From Thermoanaerobacterales bacterium (GTDB lineage: Bacteria; Bacillota; Thermosediminibacteria; Thermosediminibacterales; Tepidanaerobacteraceae), in assembly GCA_012841995.1 (NCBI GenBank), contig DUTQ01000207.1, positions 1 to 5,786 on the forward strand: DNA of 5,786 bases, read 5' to 3'. The stretch's first letter is position 1. Every line of letters starts with the position of its first letter. The notes below the pieces were generated by a model, which saw nothing but the letters and a program-made list of their open reading frames with translations, did no database searches and was not told where the DNA came from. Made by a program: the position numbers and the translations under genes. Of this stretch, positions 1-5,786 are shown in pieces.

Positions 1-825
1 TATGGCCCTCCGGGGCTTGGGAAAACTACTCTTGCGTATATAATAGCAAGAGAATTAGGTGTAAATATAAAGATAACTTCAGGTCCTGCAATAGAAAGAC
101 CAGGGGACTTAGCAGCAATATTGACAAATTTAGGCAATAGAGACCTTTTATTTATAGATGAAATACACAGATTACATCCGACAGTAGAAGAAATCTTATA
201 TCCTGCAATGGAGGATTTTGCTCTTGATATAATGATAGGTAAAGGTCCAAGTGCTCGTTCAATGAGACTAGATCTAAGCCCTTTTACATTAGTTGGGGCT
301 ACAACTAAAGCAGGACGGCTTACTTCACCTTTAAGAGATCGATTTGGTGTAAGTCTTCATATGGATTTTTACGAAACAAAAGACCTTGTAAAAATCTTGC
401 TAAGGGCATCAAAAATATTAAATATTGTTTTACACGATGAAGCAGCTGAAAAAATTGCCTATTGCTCTCGAGGTACACCGAGAATAGCAAATAGACTTTT
501 AAAGAGAATACGAGATTATGCTCAAGTTAAGGCAAATGGCATTATTGACAAGAAAACTGCAGAAGAGGGCTTAAGATTTCTCGAAATTGATTCACATGGG
601 TTGGATGAAAATGATAGAAGGCTTCTTTTAACTATAATAGATAAATTTAATGGTGGTCCTGTTGGTGTAGAATCGATATCTGCCGCCTTAAATGAGGAAG
701 TATCAACTATAGAGGATGTATTTGAACCATATCTCATTCAAAAAGGTTACTTATTGCGCACATTAAGAGGAAGAGTTGTATCTGATATGGCTTATGCTCA
801 TCTTGGGAAAAATAGGTCTGACTAG
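1..825 (+). CDS. ruvB: Holliday junction branch migration helicase RuvB (5' end cut by window edge)
   Basis: RuvB is the hexameric AAA+ motor that, with RuvA, drives branch migration of Holliday junctions during recombination and repair in the cytoplasm. The reading frame is open from base 1 and gives 274 residues. About 60 N-terminal residues lie outside the window, since the family is usually about 335-345 residues. Visible motifs, numbered from the first codon here, are Walker A GPPGLGKT (2-9), Walker B LLFIDE (49-54), the sensor-1 region GATTKAG (99-105), the arginine-finger segment LRDRFG (111-116) and a sensor-2 type GTPR (158-161). The C-terminal winged-helix DNA-binding domain (about 200-270) includes GGPVGVES and [15 protein letters not shown]. 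An internal TTG at 121 could be mistaken for a start, but it lies after Walker A and cannot be the true one. The TAG stop (823-825) overlaps the SD of the next gene, indicating co-transcription. No frameshift or lost catalytic residue is visible. The identification is essentially certain. Confidence 0.97.
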   Translation, partial: YGPPGLGKTTLAYIIARELGVNIKITSGPAIERPGDLAAILTNLGNRDLLFIDEIHRLHPTVEEILYPAMEDFALDIMIGKGPSARSMRLDLSPFTLVGATTKAGRLTSPLRDRFGVSLHMDFYETKDLVKILLRASKILNIVLHDEAAEKIAYCSRGTPRIANRLLKRIRDYAQVKANGIIDKKTAEEGLRFLEIDSHGLDENDRRLLLTIIDKFNGGPVGVESISAALNEEVSTIEDVFEPYLIQKGYLLRTLRGRVVSDMAYAHLGKNRSD

Positions 826-836
826 GGGGTAATAGC

Positions 837-1049
837 ATGTTTTCTTCTTTTGGCAAGCTCCTTATTGGATTAGGAATTTTTTTAATAATTATAGGCTGTT
901 TTATGATTGTAATGCCGAAATTTGGGCTGGGAAAGCTTCCTGGTGATATTTTTATAAAGAAAGGTAATTTTACTTTCTATTTTCCACTAGCTACTTGTAT
1001 TATTATAAGTTTAATTTTAACATTGGTATTTAGGCTATTTGGAAAATAA
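837..1049 (+). CDS. DUF2905 family small membrane protein
   Basis: This is a 70-residue protein with two predicted membrane helices (about 5-26 and 47-67) joined by a short basic loop. The loop motif GKLPGDIFIKK (32-42) and the following FYFPLATCI (47-55) match the DUF2905 family as I know it (a G-[RK]-LPGDI loop followed by FYFP). The family has no established biochemical function. It is often found beside ruvB or queA in Firmicutes, which is the arrangement here. The ATG at 837 is preceded by AGGGGG (824-829), which overlaps the ruvB stop and leaves a 7-base spacer, so translational coupling is likely. The length is normal for the family. The family call is confident; no role can be read from the sequence. 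Confidence 0.9.
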   Translation: MFSSFGKLLIGLGIFLIIIGCFMIVMPKFGLGKLPGDIFIKKGNFTFYFPLATCIIISLILTLVFRLFGK

Positions 1050-1079
1050 TACAAGGTTTTATTAGGGGGTCGCCAAGAA

Positions 1080-2444
1080 ATGATAAAAAAAACCATTCCC
1101 ATATTTGTCATACTGATTATATTCCTGTTTATAGCATTTCAACAAACTGCTCAGGCGGATAGTGATACCACTATCAAAGTTGCTTTGTACTTTGGCGAAA
1201 ATACGAAGTCATATTATACTTTGGAATCGAAAATAGGATTTTATGTGTTAAACAAAAATGGTAAAATCCTTACTGAAATTTTAAGTGATAAAATTGAAAT
1301 ATCAACGGCCGATGTTTCAGAAATAAATAGTGTAGAAATTAGGGGCGACTTACAAATATCTGATCCAATCGTCCTACCTGTTTCTAAAGAGAACCCAATT
1401 TACTTTACTCCTATAGAAGAGGATTTAATTATATTAGATAGCTCTAAATATAGAGGTAAAATATTAGTGCTGCCTTCTGGTGGTAAAATTTCAATAATAA
1501 ATGAGCTCAATCTAGAAGAATATTTATATGGTGTAATGCCTATGGAAATGCCACCTTCTTGGCCGATGGAAGCCTTAAAAGCTCAAGCAGTAGCAGCCAG
1601 AACATATGCTGTGAATAACCTGTCAAAATGGGAAACATATGGTTTTGATTTAAAGGCAGATACATCTGATCAGTTATATAAAGGGTATAATGTTGAAGAC
1701 GAAAGAACAAATTATGCCGTTGATCAAACTCGTGGTCTTATAGCTACCTATGATGGAAATCCAATTCTAGCAATGTACCATTCTGATAGTGGTGGGGTAA
1801 CAGAGTCAAGTGAGAATGTATACGAAACAGATATACCTTATTTACAATCTGTAAAAGAGCTTTATGATGTCAATTCACCACATTCTAATTGGCAAGTAAA
1901 GTTATCATCAGATAAGATTAATGAAGTGTTCAAAGGTATAAAGGGTTCAATTGGACATATAAACGATATTTCTATTTTGGAAAGAAATTCTTCAGGTAGG
2001 GTAGGTAAGGTATTATTATCAGGAACATCAGGAGAGAAAATTATATCAGGGGAAGAACTACGCAAAATATTCGGTTTAAAAAGTACGCTTTTTGATATAG
2101 TAGGAAATAAAACAAGTTTAGATTTAGATATTAGTATTTTGACAGGCAATGGCTCAACACATAATGTTTCTAATTTAAAAGGAATACAAGTTTTTTCTCA
2201 AGGGCAAAACAGGTCGATCAAAGGTGGAGGCATAAATATTTTGGGTTATTCAAAACAAAGAACGATAGATGATTTTGTCAAAACTTCACCAGATAGCTAT
2301 GTTGTTGAAGGAAGAGGGTGGGGTCATGGCATTGGGATGAATCAATGGGGAGCCAAAGCAATGGCCGAACAAGGCCATGATTATATAAACATTTTGCAGC
2401 ATTATTACAAGAACATTGAAATCAATCAATATAACAATAAATAG
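1080..2444 (+). CDS. SpoIID/LytB domain-containing exported protein
   Basis: This is a 454-residue exported protein. The N-terminus has lysines at 3-4, a hydrophobic core (about 5-20) and a probable signal-peptidase site after AQA (25-27), though it could stay as a membrane anchor. The SpoIID core starts at LNLEEYLYGVMPMEMP (143-158) and continues with WPMEALKAQAVAARTYA (161-177). By alignment to Bacillus SpoIID, Glu156 matches the glutamate needed for lytic transglycosylase activity on peptidoglycan stripped of stem peptides. Further signatures are MYHSDSGGVTES (232-243) and the C-terminal GRGWGHGIGMNQWGAKAMA (411-429). Sporulation SpoIID works with SpoIIP in engulfment, but this copy, inside a ruvB-queA cluster, may be a SpoIID-like paralogue acting in vegetative or spore-wall metabolism. 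The protein contains no cysteine, so any cysteine-based zinc site of the kind reported in some clostridial SpoIID proteins is absent. The start is supported by AGGGGG (1064-1069), 10 bases upstream. Confidence 0.92.
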   Translation: MIKKTIPIFVILIIFLFIAFQQTAQADSDTTIKVALYFGENTKSYYTLESKIGFYVLNKNGKILTEILSDKIEISTADVSEINSVEIRGDLQISDPIVLPVSKENPIYFTPIEEDLIILDSSKYRGKILVLPSGGKISIINELNLEEYLYGVMPMEMPPSWPMEALKAQAVAARTYAVNNLSKWETYGFDLKADTSDQLYKGYNVEDERTNYAVDQTRGLIATYDGNPILAMYHSDSGGVTESSENVYETDIPYLQSVKELYDVNSPHSNWQVKLSSDKINEVFKGIKGSIGHINDISILERNSSGRVGKVLLSGTSGEKIISGEELRKIFGLKSTLFDIVGNKTSLDLDISILTGNGSTHNVSNLKGIQVFSQGQNRSIKGGGINILGYSKQRTIDDFVKTSPDSYVVEGRGWGHGIGMNQWGAKAMAEQGHDYINILQHYYKNIEINQYNNK

Positions 2445-2460
2445 TAAAGAAGTGTAGAAT

Positions 2461-3486
2461 ATGGATTTAAAAGATTTTTATTATAACCTACCAGAAAAAC
2501 TCATTGCACAGGAACCTATTGAAGATAGGTCAAAATCTAATCTTCTTGTTTTACATAAAGAAAATGGATTTATTGAACACAAAACATTTGAAGATGTTAT
2601 AGATTATCTAATCCCAGGTGATTGCATTGTTTTGAACGATACAAAAGTAATTCCTGCACGATTAATTGGGTTTCGAAAAGATACAGGAGGTAAGATTGAA
2701 TTTGTTTTACTAAAGAAATTGGAACTGGATGTATGGGAGGTTCTTGTTAAACCAGGTCGTAGAGCAAAACTTGGAACTGAATTTATTTTCGGTAATGGAT
2801 TACTAGAAGCTATAGTCATTGATTATACAGAAGCTGGTGGGAGAATAGTGAAATTTACTCACGAAGGTTTGTTTGAAAACATATTAGAAGAACTCGGGCA
2901 AATGCCAACACCTCCTTATATTAAAAAAAAATTAAAAGACAAAGACCGATATCAGACTGTTTATGCAAGGGAACCGGGCTCTGCTGCCGCACCTACTGCA
3001 GGGCTGCATTTTACAAAACAGTTATTTCAAAAATTAAAAAATAAAGGTATAGATACTGCATTTATTACTCTTCATGTAGGTCTTGGTACATTTAGGCCTG
3101 TTAAGGTTAAAAATATAGAAGAACATAAAATGCATGCGGAATATTTTCAAGTAAATGAAGAAGCGGCTGAAAAAATAAACAAAGCAAAGAAAAACAATAA
3201 ACGGATTATAGCTGTGGGCACTACTTCTACTAGAACACTGGAAACGATAGCAGATGAAAATGGTTTCATAGGTGCAAAAAGCGGATGGTCTGATATATTT
3301 ATATATCCTGGTTATAGATTTAAGGCAGTTGATGGGCTTATAACTAATTTTCATTTACCTGAATCAACCCTTTTGATGCTAGTTTGCGCATTTGCAGGTA
3401 GAGATAAGATTTTTAATGCTTACAAGGCAGCAATAGAAAAGGAATATAGGTTTTACAGTTTTGGTGATGCTATGTTCATTATATAA
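2461..3486 (+). CDS. queA: S-adenosylmethionine:tRNA ribosyltransferase-isomerase (QueA)
   Basis: QueA transfers and isomerises the ribosyl moiety of S-adenosylmethionine onto preQ1 at position 34 of tRNA, forming epoxyqueuosine, the step after Tgt. The 341-residue protein has normal family length and starts with the characteristic [14 protein letters not shown] (6-19). Conserved blocks include [12 protein letters not shown] (57-68), YQTVYA (164-169), [13 protein letters not shown] (173-185), [10 protein letters not shown] (205-214), [10 protein letters not shown] (252-261), [14 protein letters not shown] (295-308) and [10 protein letters not shown] (329-338). It follows the SpoIID-like gene after 16 bases with a modest SD (AAGAAG, 2447-2452). 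The gene is intact. It shares the operon with tgt but is separated from it by one membrane-protein gene. The reductase for the last queuosine step (QueG or QueH) and the preQ1 synthesis genes are not in this window. Confidence 0.97.
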   Translation: MDLKDFYYNLPEKLIAQEPIEDRSKSNLLVLHKENGFIEHKTFEDVIDYLIPGDCIVLNDTKVIPARLIGFRKDTGGKIEFVLLKKLELDVWEVLVKPGRRAKLGTEFIFGNGLLEAIVIDYTEAGGRIVKFTHEGLFENILEELGQMPTPPYIKKKLKDKDRYQTVYAREPGSAAAPTAGLHFTKQLFQKLKNKGIDTAFITLHVGLGTFRPVKVKNIEEHKMHAEYFQVNEEAAEKINKAKKNNKRIIAVGTTSTRTLETIADENGFIGAKSGWSDIFIYPGYRFKAVDGLITNFHLPESTLLMLVCAFAGRDKIFNAYKAAIEKEYRFYSFGDAMFII

Positions 3487-3497
3487 GGGGGTTTTTT

Positions 3498-5244
<1,747 letters not shown>

Positions 5245-5255
5245 TAAAATCATAT

Positions 5256-5296
5256 AAAAAAAGGGTTTTTTCTTTTAATATAGAATTATGTAATAT
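5256..5296 (+). promoter_or_regulatory. A/T-rich tgt-yajC spacer: weak hairpin and possible -10 box
   Basis: The gap between tgt and yajC is the longest inside the operon. It holds a perfect A6-GGG-T6 inverted repeat (stem arms 5257-5262 and 5266-5271) followed by CTTTT. This resembles a terminator but has no G:C pair in the stem, so it would be weak at best. Downstream, TG-T-AATATA at 5289-5297 (or TAATAT, 5291-5296) could be a -10 element, but no convincing -35 is found at the right distance. The stretch may allow partial uncoupling of yajC from the upstream genes; this is an inference only. Confidence 0.25.
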
Positions 5297-5322
5297 ATAA
5301 ACCAATAAAAAAAAGAAAGGAT

Positions 5323-5335
5323 GGGGGATAGTTTG
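5323..5335 (+). promoter_or_regulatory. Ribosome binding site favouring a TTG start for yajC
   Basis: GGGGGA (5323-5328) lies 5 bases before TTG 5333. The alternative ATG at 5321 has its purine run AAAGG (5316-5320) immediately adjacent, with no spacer. Three upstream genes in this operon also use a GGGGG SD, so the pattern favours TTG 5333 as the start. Confidence 0.6.
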
Positions 5336-5617
5336 AATCCAGCACTATTTTTGCAGCAGTTTGGACCATTAATACTCATTTTTGCCATTTTTTACTTTTT
5401 AATTATTAGACCCCAACAAAAAAGAGATAAAGAACGAAAGAATATGCTTTCAGAATTAAAGGAAGGTGACGATGTAGTTACAATAGGGGGTATATTTGGG
5501 CGTATATTAAATATTAAAGAAGATGTTGTAACATTAGAAGTTGGTGATAAAGTAAAAATTAAGGTAACTCGCTCTGCTATTGGGAACGTACTAAAAAAAG
5601 ATGAAAAAAGCGAATAA
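5333..5617 (+). CDS. yajC: Sec translocon accessory protein YajC
   Basis: YajC is a small single-span membrane protein that associates with SecDF and the SecYEG translocon in protein export. From the TTG start it has 94 residues, within the usual range of about 85-110. The sequence shows a short N-terminus (MNPALFLQQFG), one membrane helix (about 11-25), the family hallmark RPQQKR (26-31), and a charged cytosolic domain with LKEGDDVVTIGGIFGRI (42-58) and DVVTLEVGDKVKIKVTRSAI (64-83). An in-frame ATG at 5321 would add MGDS, but its SD would be in contact with the start codon, whereas TTG 5333 has GGGGGA 5 bases upstream. Placement directly downstream of tgt is the classic bacterial arrangement. 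secD/secF, which often follow, are not in the window, and the transcript probably stops at the terminator just after this gene. Confidence 0.95.
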   Translation: MNPALFLQQFGPLILIFAIFYFLIIRPQQKRDKERKNMLSELKEGDDVVTIGGIFGRILNIKEDVVTLEVGDKVKIKVTRSAIGNVLKKDEKSE

Positions 5618-5625
5618 TGCTCGTA

Positions 5626-5660
5626 AAAAGCAGAAGAAAAACTTCTGCTTTTGTCATTTT
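5626..5660 (+). terminator. Rho-independent terminator after yajC
   Basis: A perfect 11-bp stem pairs AAAAGCAGAAG (5626-5636) with CTTCTGCTTTT (5642-5652) across an AAAAA loop. It is followed by GTCATTTT, so the T-run is split (TTTT at 5649-5652 and 5657-5660). It begins 8 bases after the yajC stop and should end the ruvB-yajC transcript. The mirrored A5 at 5625-5629 would give a T5 tail on the minus strand, so it could also stop antisense transcription. Confidence 0.85.
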
Positions 5661-5688
5661 AACCTCTCTTTAAAAATATGTATAGAAT
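5659..5688 (+). promoter_or_regulatory. Candidate sigma-A-type promoter for the small downstream ORF
   Basis: TTAACC (5659-5664, four matches to TTGACA) and TAGAAT (5683-5688, five matches to TATAAT) are separated by 18 bases, just downstream of the terminator. Transcription would begin near 5695, which would leave almost no leader before the SD at 5692-5699. That is a point against this exact placement. In such AT-rich DNA, matches of this quality also occur by chance. Confidence 0.3.
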
Positions 5689-5703
5689 AAGAAGGGAGGT
5701 TAG
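5659..5703 (+). promoter_or_regulatory. Hairpin that can sequester the SD of the small ORF
   Basis: Bases 5659-5671 (TTAACCTCTCTTT) can pair along their whole length with 5691-5703 (GAAGGGAGGTTAG). This gives a 13-bp stem with three G:U pairs and a 19-base A/T-rich loop. The 3' arm contains the complete SD, AAGGGAGG (5692-5699). In any RNA that includes the left arm, such as read-through from yajC, the SD would be masked. The pairing is seen directly; a regulatory role is inferred. Confidence 0.5.
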
Positions 5704-5708
5704 CTTTT

Positions 5709-5777
5709 ATGAGAAAAACTCTAAATTATCAAAAAGGTATTAATTATAAAGGTATTAATTATCAAAATACCTCCTAA
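5709..5777 (+). CDS. Possible 22-residue peptide with tandem KGINY repeat, unknown function
   Basis: This ORF runs from ATG 5709 to TAA 5775-5777 and is preceded by AAGGGAGG (5692-5699), a near-ideal SD with a 9-base spacer and the best match to the canonical SD in the window. The peptide begins MRKTLNYQ, continues KGINY-KGINY and ends QNTS. It has a basic N-terminus, three Asn-Tyr pairs, and no cysteine, signal peptide or membrane segment. Seven of its 22 sense codons are AAT or TAT. In Clostridia the position after yajC is often occupied by the SCIFF peptide and its radical-SAM maturase, but this peptide lacks the cysteines that define SCIFF and is too short, so I do not assign it to that family. 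It could be a leader peptide controlling a gene beyond the window, a small functional peptide, or a chance ORF in AT-rich DNA. The SD and the codon-phased repeat argue mildly for translation. Confidence 0.4.
   Translation: MRKTLNYQKGINYKGINYQNTS
5733..5762 (+). repeat. Perfect 15-bp tandem duplication
   Basis: AAAGGTATTAATTAT occurs twice without a gap (5733-5747 and 5748-5762). The flanks extend the similarity: AATTATCAA precedes the first copy (5724-5732) and the second copy runs into AATTATCAAAA. The unit length is a multiple of three, so it duplicates KGINY in the small ORF. Each copy contains AGGTATT, which can pair with AATACCT at 5766-5772. Confidence 0.9.
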
Positions 5778-5786
5778 TATTAAAAA

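Noticed and set aside
121..123. TTG as a start codon for a short RuvB
   Set aside because: It lies downstream of the Walker A motif, and the same frame is open back to base 1 with clear RuvB residues. The gene is cut by the window edge and is not shortened.
1862..2149. 95-codon open frame on the minus strand inside the SpoIID-like gene
   Set aside because: It is fully overlapped by a confidently identified gene and has no recognisable domain or independent gene context.
3034..3354. 106-codon open frame on the minus strand inside queA
   Set aside because: It lies wholly within the conserved queA coding region. Its translation is low-complexity, rich in Phe, Tyr, Ile and Ser with no recognisable domain, as expected for the complement of an AT-rich gene.
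5256..5276. Intrinsic terminator between tgt and yajC
   Set aside because: The stem is A6/T6 with a GGG loop and has no G:C pair, so it is unlikely to terminate efficiently. It is kept only as a weak hairpin.
5245..5332. preQ1 riboswitch or other metabolite aptamer near the queuosine genes
   Set aside because: The only sizeable spacer is almost entirely A/T with no G/C stem or conserved aptamer core, and it lies downstream of queA and tgt.
5733..5762. CRISPR or iteron array
   Set aside because: There are only two copies, adjacent with no spacers, and the unit is in phase with codons. Slippage or duplication inside a short ORF explains it better.
5618..5786. SCIFF (six-cysteine) precursor peptide expected after yajC in many Clostridia
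   Set aside because: The only ORF with an SD here encodes 22 residues with no cysteine and ends in a normal stop codon, so it does not meet the definition of the family.

Overview
This is an AT-rich window (short A/T tracts throughout) with every gene on the + strand. It reads as a chromosomal housekeeping operon from a low-GC Gram-positive bacterium, most likely an endospore-forming member of the Clostridia. The reasons are the gene order ruvB - DUF2905 - SpoIID/LytB - queA - tgt - yajC, the purine-rich Shine-Dalgarno (SD) sequences before most genes, and the SpoIID-type protein. I cannot name genus or species from sequence alone.

Layout: positions 1-825 are the 3' four-fifths of ruvB (Holliday-junction helicase), cut by the window edge. 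A 70-residue DUF2905 membrane protein follows (837-1049), then a secreted SpoIID/LytB-domain protein (1080-2444), queA (2461-3486), a two-domain membrane protein with a PsiE-like membrane part and a CorC/HlyC-type C-terminal domain (3498-4115), tgt (4135-5244) and yajC (5333-5617). Gaps from ruvB to tgt are only 11-30 bases, so these genes are probably co-transcribed. A gap of about 76-88 bases with a weak A/T hairpin precedes yajC. A strong intrinsic terminator at 5626-5660 closes the unit.

Functionally the operon joins DNA repair (RuvB), queuosine modification of tRNA (Tgt inserts the precursor base, QueA adds the cyclopentane moiety), envelope or spore peptidoglycan work (SpoIID-like protein) and protein export (YajC). 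This mixture is typical of this conserved bacterial cluster.

The least ordinary part is the last 130 bases. After the terminator lies a 22-codon ORF (5709-5777) with the best SD in the window. It contains a perfect 15-bp tandem duplication encoding KGINY-KGINY, is very rich in AAT/TAT codons, and its SD can be fully paired by a 13-bp upstream hairpin. A second anti-SD segment (ACCTCC) lies at the end of the ORF. This may be a regulated small peptide or leader for a gene beyond the window. Its function is unknown.
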